Source of the DNA: Cantharellus purpuraceus
Lineage: Eukaryota > Basidiomycota > Agaricomycetes > Cantharellales > Hydnaceae
NCBI GenBank assembly: GCA_025174535.1
Contig: JALBUN010000014.1
Location: forward strand, 558,001 to 622,000
Reading direction: 5' to 3'
DNA: 64,000 bases
The notes beneath the pieces were generated by a model. It was not told where the DNA came from, searched no databases, and saw nothing but the letters and a program-made list of their open reading frames with translations. This document shows, piece by piece, positions 46,832-57,875 of this stretch; within the stretch, counting starts at the first letter, position 1, and the number at the start of each line of letters is the position of its first letter. A program made the position numbers and the translations under genes.

Positions 46832-47840
46832 TCAATCAACTCTCCTTTTTTTTCTCCATTCCAGGTCCTCCTCCGCATGTGGTTTCACAGACTCCATTTC
46901 GCGTGGTCGTGTTGCCTTTTCAGCCTCTGTAGCGCCATGTATGGCCCAAATCTGCCCAGAGTCACCAAAGACTTCCCTCTGTGCTTCAGCGACCAACGGA
47001 TCCCGATCAACCGACTTATCCCCTTTGGTGCGCTCAACAAGCCGTGCGACTGCCCAGTGATCATAGCCAACCCTACTCCGCTCCCACGGTCGTTTAGACG
47101 GATCGTAAAGCAGTGAGGAGGAAGGCATAAGCGAGGATGGATCTGGTGGTATTGGATCGGGTAATGCACCACAGAGTATTGTTAGTGTCTGCGCGACAGT
47201 AGGAGAGACTGGACGTGAAGGGAGGAACGAAACAGATTCGAATCGAGCGCGAGATCGGGCTAACTGTGCTCGGGAGACAGGTAATGCAGACTTCAACAGA
47301 TGATTAAGACGTCTCCGCTGGGCAGTGGGAATCACATGAGCAATTATCGGATAAGATGTGCTAGACACGCACATTTTGAAGTTTCTTGCGCAATTCTTCA
47401 ATTTCATTGAACAGCTCTGTTTCTCTCTGAGCATCTTGGCGTAAATTGAGCCCTGCTTGATGAGACACAACAACAAGGATGTCCGGGGGGATCGTGAATA
47501 TGTTACGGAGGGTCCAGATCTCAAAGTAGTCGAACGCTAGATCCACGTGTGACTCAAGCAGCGTTTGGAACGCGACAAGACCCTGTGCGACGCGTCAAAT
47601 GCAGTAGCCACAGAGCAGCACACTACACACCTGCTCTATCTCCTTCGAGATATCCTCTTGGTCTTCTTTACTACTGTGTGTACGCTCAGTAGCCCAACCA
47701 ACCATAAACGCTGAAACAAATTCCGTGCATTGGTAGATGGGTTCGTTGGCGGCATTGATAATGTCATCCAGGAGAAGCTGTGGATGAAAACCCAGTATTT
47801 CTGGCAGTAAAGTGCTCGATACAGGCTCTGAGGATGACAT
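46832..47840 (-). CDS. MIS12: Kinetochore protein Mis12/Mtw1
   Basis: Three exons (47840-47631, 47582-47373, 47317-46832) give 301 residues with phase-0 junctions. The N-terminal helical region reads LLPEILGFHPQLLLDDIINA and ANEPIYQCTEFVSAFM. A middle helix LLESHVDLAFDYFEIWTLRN leads to FTIPPDI and a coiled coil ETELFNEIEELRKKLQN. This is the pattern of the Mis12 family. Mis12 forms the four-subunit Mis12/MIND complex that links the inner kinetochore to Ndc80 and Knl1. The C-terminal third is proline-, arginine- and acid-rich and weakly conserved. The start is the first ATG upstream of the conserved LLPEILGF. A TCACGTGA octamer lies 30 bp upstream. Confidence 0.9.
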
Positions 47841-47869
47841 GTCCGACGCGCGATTGATACGAAGACAAA

Positions 47870-47877
47870 TCACGTGA
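47870..47877. promoter_or_regulatory. TCACGTGA palindrome upstream of MIS12
   Basis: Perfect octamer 30 bp upstream of the MIS12 ATG on the minus strand, and about 108 bp upstream of the candidate small gene on the plus strand. Same motif as at 1098 and 41634. Confidence 0.45.
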
Positions 47878-47984
47878 TCGTGTCACGGGCGTGAGCTGTG
47901 TGTTGTCACTAGCCTCATGGCCCAAAGACTCGAATTTCGAGAAGGTAATAAACAAGAAGAGAAGTCAAAGGTTCCAGTTCTAGA

Positions 47985-48148
47985 ATGTTGCCGTCTCTTT
48001 TTCTCGTGGAGGTGAGTTCCATATAGCCCTCGATAAGGTCTTTCATTCATCAACTTCGCTCCAGGCAGCTAAGCAGCTCCTGGACGATGCACTAATGATA
48101 CCGGAACGACACATTTCGATCAAAATGTCGTTACATAGTGGTGGCTAG
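47985..48148 (+). CDS. Candidate 36-residue microprotein divergent from MIS12
   Basis: ATG at 47985 opens a nine-codon exon (to 48011). This is followed by a consensus GTGAGT...CTCCAG intron (48012-48064) and an exon 48065-48148 ending TAG. The product reads MLPSLFLVE joined to AAKQLLDDALMIPERHISIK and SLHSGG-like residues. The acceptor lies at a strong polypyrimidine tract. No homologue comes to mind. It may be a genuine microprotein, the first exons of a longer untranslated transcript, or chance. Support is only the clean splice signals and the shared promoter region with MIS12. Confidence 0.25.
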
Positions 48149-49265
48149 GTTGTCTTTCTTCGATTGTTCTAGATCCCATGACCTCTTGTAGCCCCAGCCT
48201 TACTTATTCAATCACAGCCATCCTGACCTTCTATCGCGCATGCCAATTCGACTAATCAACAATAGAAGTGAATTTCGGTACCTGAAGCTACCGGGGGTCG
48301 TTCTCAACATGTGACTTTGTGTTGTGCACATGTTCCGCGAGCAAAGCACCCACGAGGCTTCCTACATACACGGGTGCGTCAGCGTGTGGGCTCATCATTA
48401 TGAATTAACCCTACTGATCACGAAGGCTCAAAGCAGTGACCGTTCTATACCTCTGGGTCGCGGGCGACTCCAATGTACGAAGGGCACCCAATTAGCAGTG
48501 GTAAGCTTATTCTTTATGTGCCGCCTTTCGACTGAAGCCTGTCGTTCTTCTGCATCAGTTTTCTGACAGCTTATTGGTGTGGCATTAGTGCGGCGCGGCG
48601 CACGCATGCCAGTGGCAAGAATCTCGGAACTAATGTCACTCTCACATCCTGCACACTTTGACAGTGGCTCGTAATGTTTTGGTGTCAGACTCAGTCATGG
48701 TCTACTTCAGATGTCTTTTAAGCCAGTAGACTCCCTCAACGTATCAGGTTAAGTGTGTGCCTTGTTCAGTGGGACATGGTTTCTTCTGATGGCACAAGGC
48801 CTTGGTTCCCAACCACTTTCAATATTCCATCATCACGCTTCTTATGCTACCTGTGACCTGAAATGGGACTCATTAGAGCACCTAAACAAGTGTGGAACAG
48901 GTCAAATCTGTATTGTTGGCCATGCCAGGTCATCATTACAAGGGCGAGGGCATATCAGAAGATTCAGTTGTTATGGTGTAATCACTGGCTTAGTTGTCCA
49001 GATGCCATGGCCACCATACTGATGCGCCCTCAGAGGCGCAGGGCGCTACTTTGACTTTGGCAGGTGATCAGTTCCGACTTACCGTGACCTTGGCTGTACA
49101 AACTGAGGGCAGATGCCATGTGTCAATCGGCTGTTTCACGATGCTGGCACCTAGGGCGTGTACGTACTAAGTTAATTAGTGTCGGCCCTTCATCAGCACC
49201 TTCTCCTCTCCCCACGTTTTTTCGGTTTCACTCTGTAGACGATACATTCTTTCCCCAATAATACT
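48149..49265. other. Intergenic region upstream of the alpha-amylase
   Basis: No gene recognised. The last 150 bases, with a pyrimidine-rich stretch at about 49200-49250, look like the amylase promoter and leader. Confidence 0.5.
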
Positions 49266-51871
49266 ATGGCTTCAGCTACGACAAAATTGTTGTTGACGAC
49301 GCTGTTAACGTTCATCGTTCAGATACCTCTGACGAATGCCGCTTCTGCCGTGCAGTGGCGGAGCCGGTCAATATATCAGGTTTGCGACGTCCTTGAGAGT
49401 GCTTGTTCTAGTGTCCTCATCCCTTCTATAATCAGGTTGTTACAGATCGCTTTGCAACTTCAGACTCAACGTCGCCCTCATGCGATACTTCTCAACGAAA
49501 ATATTGCAGTGGCACATGGACGGTGAGCGCGGCTATCGTCATTGTACATCGCAGAACTAACGCATGGCCCCCCAGGGAATTGCCAGCAAGCTCGACTACA
49601 TTCAGGGAATGGGGTTTGATGCTGTATGGATATCTCCCATTGTGAAGAATATTGCAAATGAGACCGTTTACGGAGAAGCTTACCACGGGTCCGTGCGGAA
49701 TCCTCGGTCTACAACTTACCTAATCTATCATATCCTGCAGGTATTGGAGCCAGGACCTCACACAACTCAATTCTCACTTTGGCGATGAAAATAGTGTACG
49801 CAATACTGTCTTGGGGCCTGCGTAGGCCAGACTATCTCACACCTATCACAGCTCAAAGCGCTCTCGAAGGCTCTGCATGACAGAGGGATGTATCTTCTCC
49901 TAGACGTCGTTATCAACCACATGGCCGCATCTTCACTCCCAACGCCCTTCAGTGCCTACACCCCTTTCAACCAGCCAGCCGAGTTTCATCCTTTTTGCTT
50001 CATTACAGACTACACCAACCAGGTAGGCTGAAGGCATGTCCGTAGATTTCCCTCGGACACGAGCTGAAAACACGCAATAGACCGATGTCGAACAGTGCTC
50101 CCTCGGTGACACCAATGTAACTCTCGTGGATCTCAACACCGAGAATAATGACGTGATCAATGGAATGTACTCCTGGATCAATCAGACCGTCCAGGAGTAT
50201 AGTGTTGATGGGGTCAGGATAGACACAGTGAAGCACAGTAAGAGCATAAACACCGCATGGATTATTTCTTCCCATTTATCTGTTTTTAGTTCGCAAAACA
50301 TTTTGGCCAGAGTTTGCGACGCATGCGGGCGTCTGGACGGTTGGAGAAGTCCTAGATAATAGGACAAGTTATGTAGGAGACTACACCAGTCAGTTGCTTT
50401 CTCTTTCCATTGATCGAGGTTCGTATTGACCTTGAGACAGACTATCTCGATAGCGTCCTTGACTACCCAGCCTATTTTGCCCTCACATCGGCGTTGTAAG
50501 CATAAGTTATACTCTGTTTTGGTATTGCTCTCATCAGTCAACGCACCAGCACGAGCCCTTCGGGAAATATCTCTGCACTAGTCAATGTCGTCGAGCAGAC
50601 ACAGTCATACAAGGTACATTGCTGCTGGTATGTTATGACGCTTCTAACTGACATGACTACTAGGGTGGAGCAATGTCCACGGCGTCCTTCCTCGAAAACC
50701 ATGATCAGCCTCGGTTTCAGAGCCTGACCAAAGACCAAAGTCTTGTCAAGAATGCCATGGCATGGTCCTTCATAACTGACGGTGTTCCGATTCTATACTA
50801 CGGCCAAGAACAAGGGTACGCGGGTTCTGGAGATCCCAATAATCGTGAAGCGTACGTTCCTGAAAATCTAGTGGACGCCCATATTGATACTGATGCTGGG
50901 GAATGCAGGTTATGGCTTTCTGGGTACGAGACGAAGGACAAGGCGCTTGTCGCACATGTAACGTCCTTAAACCAAGCACGCAAAGCCGCAATAAACGCCT
51001 CGAGCTCCTTCCTTACTACTCCCGTACGTTTTTCTTTACACCCCAGCCCCAGTCCCCATCATTTCTCAATCATCACCCCCACCCTCACATACTATATTAC
51101 CACATCTGCCCAACTCATCTTCAACTCCAACCCTAACAACCCCAATGACATCTATCCACCCCACAGATGAAAGTCCTAAACTCCAATGTCAACGCCCTCT
51201 CGCTATCCAAGCCGCCGCTCCTTGCACTCCTTACCAACGTCGGTTCCTCCGCTGTCTCATCATGGGGCGTGACGAATGCTGGGTACAGCGCTAACGCGGA
51301 TATCATGGAGGTGCTCACGTGTACAAAGATGCAGGCGGATGGGCAGGGCGGGATTAATGCGCGCACGAGTACGGGTCAACCTATGGTATGTTGTGTGTTC
51401 TTAATCTTTTTTTTTTCTTTTCCTTCCTTCTACCTTGTACCTTTCTGTCGCTCATCCACCCCTGGGGTGGGTGAGTCGCCCACCGACGGGAGGCAGGGGG
51501 AACAAATGTCAACGTGGCAATGCCGTTTTATCTCTTTGCCTTCGGTCTTCTTTCCTCTCCATGTTTAATTCTATTTATATTTTGCCTTTCACTTTTGTTT
51601 TACTTCACTCTTTCTTTCTAACTCTCTCCCTCTTCCCCTCTTTCCGCGTTTCGATCTTCTTCGGTCTGTGATGGGGAGTACGAGTGCTCATTCGTACTTC
51701 GTGTAGATCCTCCTTCCTGTTTCTGCGCTGGCAGGCTCGAGTCTTTGCCAAGGTGGTAAAGGAAACGGCAACTCCAATGGTGCATCTTCAACTGCAATAG
51801 CCTTTGCACGGGGTGCCGTGTGGTTCATAACCGCCGTCGTGGTCGCCAGCTCGTTTCTCCTCGTAGTGTAA
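49266..51871 (+). CDS. Secreted GH13 alpha-amylase with C-terminal membrane/GPI anchor signal
   Basis: Thirteen exons (49266-49379, 49436-49522, 49576-49688, 49741-49795, 49852-50022, 50081-50237, 50290-50388, 50441-50495, 50538-50613, 50664-50851, 50909-51023, 51167-51385, 51707-51871) close to 537 residues. Residues 1-26 are a signal peptide ([20 protein letters not shown]). The GH13 barrel shows the four classical regions: DVVINHM, the nucleophile Asp228 in GVRIDTVKH, the acid Glu252 in [10 protein letters not shown], and Asp323 in ENHDQPR. The layout resembles fungal Taka-type alpha-amylases, which hydrolyse internal alpha-1,4 bonds of starch outside the cell. The final exon encodes a small-residue linker [13 protein letters not shown] and a hydrophobic end [15 protein letters not shown], suggesting GPI or membrane anchoring. 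The last intron (51386-51706) is long and pyrimidine-rich. Confidence 0.93.
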
Positions 51872-53041
51872 CGGGCACCCGACGACACTCCCCGCTATTG
51901 ACTGCAGCTTCTTGATCATGTTTGCAACACCTCCCTTGGTTTGCTTTCTTGGAATCCTGTCATCAGCTTACGTATTCTAGCCTGACCATCCCCGTTGTTT
52001 CTCAATATCCCATCTACTATTAACCACGCTTCTTGGACCTGCTTTTCGCAAACACCCGTCATCGTACCGTTTATCATCTGCTAATACTCTAGGACGCTCT
52101 CCACGGACATTACGACGCGAGCACAGCACACGGACATGACAACCACAGTTTCGAAGTTCTTTGTGGGTTTTAAATACTTGTATTCCCGGATGTTAGCCAT
52201 CGACTAGAGTTGACATGTCATCCTTGATCTTATTATCCCCTCCCTCAGGGCTTTTCTACTCGAGCGCATTCTTCAGAGTGAAACGGACAACCGATAATAA
52301 CATTGCGATGGCATTTGTCGACGAACATGGGAAAACAAAAGCCGTGCAACAGAATGCGAAACGAGGGGGAAGCATGAACACCAAAACAACAAATACGCTC
52401 AGCCACCCTCCGGTTTTGAGGGGGCGTGTTGCGTCCCATCAAAGCACATTGGCAGCGACATGCAGTGTTTGTGAATTTGGCAGGAGCGATCTGTGAAATA
52501 GCCTTGTCAGCTCGCCTCGAATGCGAAGAGTATGGAGAGAGAACGAAAACGATGTGAAATATTCGCCTAGTTTAAACCCCCAGTCGCAGTCCGTCTATCC
52601 GCGGTGAGCAGTTAGCATAAATATGGTGACCGCAACGATGGCCTTGGGGCTGGGGGGTGCATTGGAATTCATATCAACTGCTTTCAGAATTAGAAAAGGA
52701 TGATATGGGAGAGCAGAATTCTGCTCACCAGTTGCCCACATTTTGCAGATGACCTACAAGGTCATCAGTCTAAGTCAGCGTATGACATAAAATTGCAAGA
52801 GTAAAACAGAAGGAAAGGAAGAGATGATGGTTCGGCAGAAAGAAAATACCAGAAAGTCTGAGGATCAGGACTACATAACAGCACGCTAGCCTCACTCGAA
52901 AATCCAGCCCAAGGCCGCCACAAATAGAAGAGAAGTAAAAAGAAACAAAAGATGGTGAGGGGAACCAAAGTGAAGTCACGCTCACCATCCGCCGCTGTCA
53001 ATGCAAATCAACCCCAGTCCGAGAGTTTATATTGATGGACA
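51872..53041. other. Convergent intergenic region after the amylase
   Basis: Contains the 3' flanks of the amylase (+) and of the MFS pseudogene (-). Open frames of about 90 codons (for example 52215-52496 on plus) lack recognisable features. Confidence 0.45.
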
Positions 53042-55465
53042 TCACAATGTGTACAAAAAGCCAGGCTGGCCTTCGATTGGTTTCCCACCCTTCCGCACCT
53101 GGCTGTTGCAGTACGAGAAGTATCTAGAGTTCAGTCCGACAAGGATAATGATCAATCCTTGGAAAGCGATCGTAACAGTGATGCCGAGCTTGTATCTAGG
53201 ATAGTCTTGTTGACGATACGCTGTTCAGAAAAAAGAGAACCATTGATATGAGAACGGGATTGAGACAGCTAGAGACATGTCAGCGGCGGCTTACCTACTG
53301 ATGCAATAATACCACCTTTAAAATATGGATCAGCCTCGCCAGGAACGATCACCAAAGATAGATCTCGCACCAATTCCCCCAGATGCGATTTGAAATGCGC
53401 TGGCGAATGAACGCTTACTTTGTCGCCTGATGTTATTAGATTGCTGTGGAACAGTCAGCGAATATAAGAAAAAAAAAATCTAGACACACAAACAAGTAGG
53501 GCAGGAATGTTTCCTTGCGCTCCCGCAACGCCTATAAACGCACCCGCGAAACAAACCTTTTGGATGAGTGACCTATTGGTGCGCGAATGCGGGAAATAGT
53601 CTCACCGGGTTGCTAGGGTGAAATGCTGTAGGGAAAAGTCCAGTTACTGCCATGAGCGATTGAAAAATGATCTTCGAATTGGATTTGGTTTGATAGATCC
53701 CTGTGGATAAAGCGTGATATCTAACACGCACGATAGGACCCCTCATTCGATATCGGTCTGCTATCCTGCTTACACCCAACGCAAAAAGGGCGGCACTGAT
53801 ACCAGTCGGAGCGACCTGACCAGGAGCATCAACTCATAAGTTGTGGAAATGTGACTTCTCAAAACTTCTCAAAAGGACTAACAAGTAGTTGCGCATTCTT
53901 GACAGAGAACCTGAGGCCGATCAGAATAATTGGTGTGAAATAACCATAAGCCTGATGAACTCGTGAGCACTTTGAAAACTATTGATATCATTCATAGTCA
54001 AACGAACATATACGGCTCTAACAAATTAGGATGAGAGTCTACTTCGTAAAACAGTGGTGTAGAATTCACGTTTTGGCACCTAGGTATGCCGTACCAAAGC
54101 CTGAAGGGCGATGTGAGCGGGAGAAAGGGAGCAATGGATGCCCTACTCACTCCATAGCTTGAGATCACATGCGTAGTGAAAAGCCTTTTTGAGCGTCAAC
54201 GGATCGTGCATGACATCGCTACTATCTCGCTAGACACGCTCTTTGATCAATGCAGTCTCTTCGGGTGTCAGGAAATTGTTCTTATCCGGAAAGTCGACGA
54301 TGACTAGTTGAATGATTAGAATCAGCAGACCGCAGATTCTGGAACATACTAAAGTAGCCAAGGGTACTTAATAGGCATGTCACGAGGCCTTCGATGATCT
54401 ATCATGACATACGGTCACGCATAATGATATCACTCTATACTTTGAGATGTCTCACCAATATCCATCGCCAGCTGCTTAGGTGATGCACCCTTATTGTGCT
54501 CAAGCCATAGGCCATGATACTTGAAAAGGAACCCACGACTACAGACCTACGTTAAAGTGAGTGTGATGGACCCGAAGACGTGCGAAGAGGTTTGACAAAC
54601 AATAGATAGAATGCGGCCAGCCTGACTTGACCTTCAGCTCGGGTGTACCAACAGGAAATGAGCCAGACGCATGCAGGAAAGAATCCAGCCTACTCGTACA
54701 GAGTCTAAACGGTCAAGGACTAAAGCCGACCAAGACACGGACCTCTAGGATGCCAAGTAATCCTCGCAAAGCTGCCAACTGATTCCAAATCTTGATGAAC
54801 CCCATCGCAATCATAACAGCTCCCCACAACCTAAGGACAAGATCAGCAAAATATCGAAGCCAGTAAGGAACCTGTTCACAGTCCGATTGTGCCCAAATAT
54901 AATGAAGCCTCGACCCGACGAAAGATAATATTAGCGGGGAATTCTGGGAGATGGCCAATAGAGTGGATGAAAACTTCTTAACACCAGGGTTGAGGACAGA
55001 CATACCAAGGATGATATAAAGAATGAAGAAGACAAGAGTGGCTAACGAATAGTGATTCCCAACTCCAAGCCCCTAGATGTTCATTCATAAACCACTCAGA
55101 CACGGCCTTGGGCACCCTGGAAGGCTCACGATCTCTTTGTCGGCTCCAGAGACACGCACATTTGACAGATTGGTGCGATCGACTTTCGAGATGAGACCAG
55201 GCGTTGGGTCCAATCAGCGTTGATCTAATGACAGGAGATTCACCTGAATGCGTATATACTACCTAGGATAGGTAACAAGCGTATATCAACCTTTCGTCTG
55301 CACAAAAGTCAGCAAACAATGTTGTAACCACGGCCGCGACTTGCCTTGTCCTATCTACTAATTTCTGGTCCAAGATTCATACACATCAGAGTTCTTCTCC
55401 TGGCTGTTGCCGAGGTCTTCCTTCTCAACCGGTGGCGAAAGACTGCTGTGTTTCCAGCCTAGCAT
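53042..55465 (-). pseudogene. Allantoate-permease (Dal5)-like MFS transporter, decayed
   Basis: Fragments of one anion:cation symporter-type MFS protein occur in order on the minus strand: RKVDIRLLPILGSIYAF, DRTNLSNVRVSGAD, GLGVGNHYSLATLVFFILY, FPANIIFRRVEASLYLG, LWGAVMIAMGF, SIMAYGLS, IIEGLVTCLLSTLGYF, VDFPDKNNFLTPEETALI, AYGYFTPIILIGLRFSVKNA, GVAGAQGNIPALL and GQPGFLYTL-stop. A TAG at 54232-54230 lies in frame after ETALIKERV, where family members continue with a charged loop. Several junctions (around 54590, 54110 and 53300) cannot be spliced in phase. The gene therefore looks inactivated. A sequencing error at the single stop cannot be ruled out, but the additional phase problems argue for decay. 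Intact relatives import allantoate, ureidosuccinate, dipeptides or nicotinate. Confidence 0.65.
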
Positions 55466-56531
55466 ACTGGCTATGTACGTGTTAGGGCGAGAAGAACTAG
55501 AAGAATATTGTAAGTTGGCCAATGTACATGTGGACGTGCGGTCTGCTGTCTGCGCCGCGCAGGACGGAGGGTAGAAGAGATGTGCGGTCGGAGTCGGCCA
55601 CGGAACACCCTAGCAGCTCATTACCGGACATTATAATCAAAATTCCTAATTCTTATCATCTAAATACATCTTTCACGTAAGATCTTTCCTCCCTCCCTCC
55701 TCCAGGATAAAACCGAACGCGGCATGCGTACCGTGGATCAATGCAAATAGATGGCATATTCGGCGTCGACCATCGAGCAGGAGGAGGCCAAGATCCATGG
55801 TTGCGCATGGGTTGGAGTGGAAAAGGTAACAAGTGATGAGTGATGAAGGCGACAGATAGCGAGTGATGAATGCGGTATATTTGTTTGTGGTGAAAGAGAT
55901 AAAAGGTGGGAAAGAAGGGGGACAGTGATGAATGCGCTATGTAGTGAAAGAGATAAAATGTGGCAAAGACGGGCGACAACAATGCGATATGGACAACGAC
56001 AGGGACACAGGGAGCCAGACAGAACGATAGCATGCAACGAAAACTGAAATTCACAACAGAGAGAACAGAGAAACTCGGAGATTAGGGCGCCGTGACGAGA
56101 CTGCAATGTGTCCGGAAAGATATCTCAGGGCGAGTCGGATAAACCTATTTAGACCCGGGCCGAGCCTGCCAAACCAACACGTCAGCTCCTGGTTCACCGA
56201 GAAAGAAAGGTTAGAGAGAAAGAGAAAAAAAAAACATGGGGACAATAAAAGGGAGAGAAGGGTGATTGGGCACGGTGGCAACGAAGCCAGGGAGCATGAT
56301 GTGCAGCCGCAGATGAAGACATCGAAATGCGAAGGAGCGTCAACACACGAATGATAGGCAACCAAGGCACGATCTTCTACTTAAATGTGCAGCAGCGTCC
56401 AAGCACAGAGAGAAGATGAATCAAAAAATAAAGGGAGAGGAGCATCCAGCAAAGTACCAAAGCAAGATATCGCTCACCGTGCTTGACGGGCTGCCGCCTG
56501 AAGGGGCAGTATTGTCATTAGAATCGTAGAA
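55466..56531. other. Interval with low-complexity imperfect repeats
   Basis: No gene recognised. Two imperfect copies of a purine-rich unit, about 55850-55915 and 55920-55980, share GTGATGAATGCG, TAGTGAAAGAGATAAAA and GTGG(G/C)AAAGA. An A8 run lies at about 56226. Confidence 0.45.
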
Positions 56532-57076
56532 TTAGGTATGGGGAGAACTTGGCGGGGTATCGGGCCAGTTCAAATACTCCTGTTCCATAATCTTTGCCTT
56601 TTCTTCGTCTTCCTGTGCCATAATCAAGTCCAAATACTCCTGTGCCATAATCTTTGCCCTTTCTTCGTCTTCCTGTGCCATAATCAAGTTCAAATACTCC
56701 TGTGCCATAATCTTTGCCCTTTCTTCGTCTTCCTGTGCCATAATCTTTGCCTTTTCTTCGTCTTCCTGCTTCATTTCTTCGGTGCGAGGGTCCAGAGGCG
56801 CCTGCTGGATTTGCTGGTCGTCCTTCCGGACGGGCTGGCTAGGGCTGGGACGTGGGACGAACATGGGATGGGCCATCTCAGAAGACGGCATAATCTCTCC
56901 AGACTCCGCTGCATACAACACCGCCTCCTCGACGGTTTCTGTGAAACCTACAAGATAGACGACATGAGCCACATGCACCATAGATCAGTGAAGAATGAGA
57001 GAGACGTACGGTAAGAAGTTGCCGCAGTGTTTCTACCGCTTTCACCGCCGTTGTTCCCGGAGGTGGAAGAAGCCAT
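56532..57076 (-). CDS. Hypothetical 160-residue protein with 20-residue tandem repeats
   Basis: Two exons, 57076-57010 and 56947-56532, joined by a GT-AG intron (phase 1), give 160 residues. The first 22 residues are glycine-, serine- and asparagine-rich. The middle has FTETVEEAVLYAAESGEIMP and a proline-rich stretch. The C-terminal half consists of an acidic helical repeat, EDEERAKIMAQEYLNLIMAQ, present three times nearly identically with partial copies at each end, then WPDTPPSSPHT. The repeat is predicted to form a charged single helix or coiled coil. No family recognised. The nucleotide repeat is almost perfect, so the copy number is probably variable between strains. It lacks a signal peptide and membrane segments. 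Confidence 0.6.
56571..56770. repeat. 60-bp minisatellite inside the repeat protein gene
   Basis: Units start at 56571, 56631 and 56691, each beginning (C/A)AAATACTCCTGT(T/G)CCATAA, with a fourth partial unit to about 56770. Differences between units are a few bases. The period of 60 is divisible by three and preserves the reading frame. Confidence 0.9.
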
Positions 57077-57875
57077 TGGGTGAGTTGGGGGAAAGAGAGA
57101 GAAGAGAGAGAGCATTTTATAGCATTGGGAGGCTGCCGAAGCAGCTGCCTGCGGCCCAAGTTTTCACGTCATTCCCCACCAGAAACATATCAAAGTCCGC
57201 AGGTTGCATTACAGTAGCAGTTGGGATGTACTTAGCCTGAGCGGAGTTCCAAATTGCCGTTTGCATCACTTCTTGGTAGTCTGCTTAACAGGCCCGGTGA
57301 GCACGACCCTAGCTCCCCCTTCTTGACACAGCCCTAATACAGCTTCCGCCTTTTGCCTTCCGTCGCTTGGGATGTAGATACGAATAAAGTGGCGACATTC
57401 CCAAGAGTCTTCCGCTCTGGCCGGGCTACGGGGTCCAACAGGCACGAGGCGGCCCACTGTTGATCATCCAGATGGATGGGTCGGCACTAGAAGCGTGACT
57501 ATTGAATGACAACTGAATTCACATTCCTTACCGTCCTTACCGCTCGGTTATCAAGAGGGCCCCGGCCATCCTTTTCAGATGTGACGATCTCAGGTGAGAA
57601 CCCTCGTTACTGAATGCCAGATCTCCTGTGATGCAGCCCTGCATTGAAGTATTAAGGGAATTGGCACTACCAAATGTGTTTGCCGACCCAGTGCTTACTC
57701 TTGTGTTTATTCCTGGAGTGGCACCTCTTGTGTTCGATTTGTTTCGAATGGCGTCACACTTGATATGTAATGGGTTTTCTAGATAGTACTCTTGCGAGGC
57801 CCCTCGGTTGCTGTATTAGTATAATGTGCGGTACCGGTGTTCTAGTTAGTCTACGCGCACTCCTACAAGCCGCTC
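57077..57875. other. Intergenic region between the repeat protein gene and CSE1
   Basis: A 63-codon minus-strand frame at 57266-57457 is the only notable open frame. No family or splice partners were recognised. The sequence is presumably the promoter of the repeat protein gene and the CSE1 3' flank. Confidence 0.45.
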
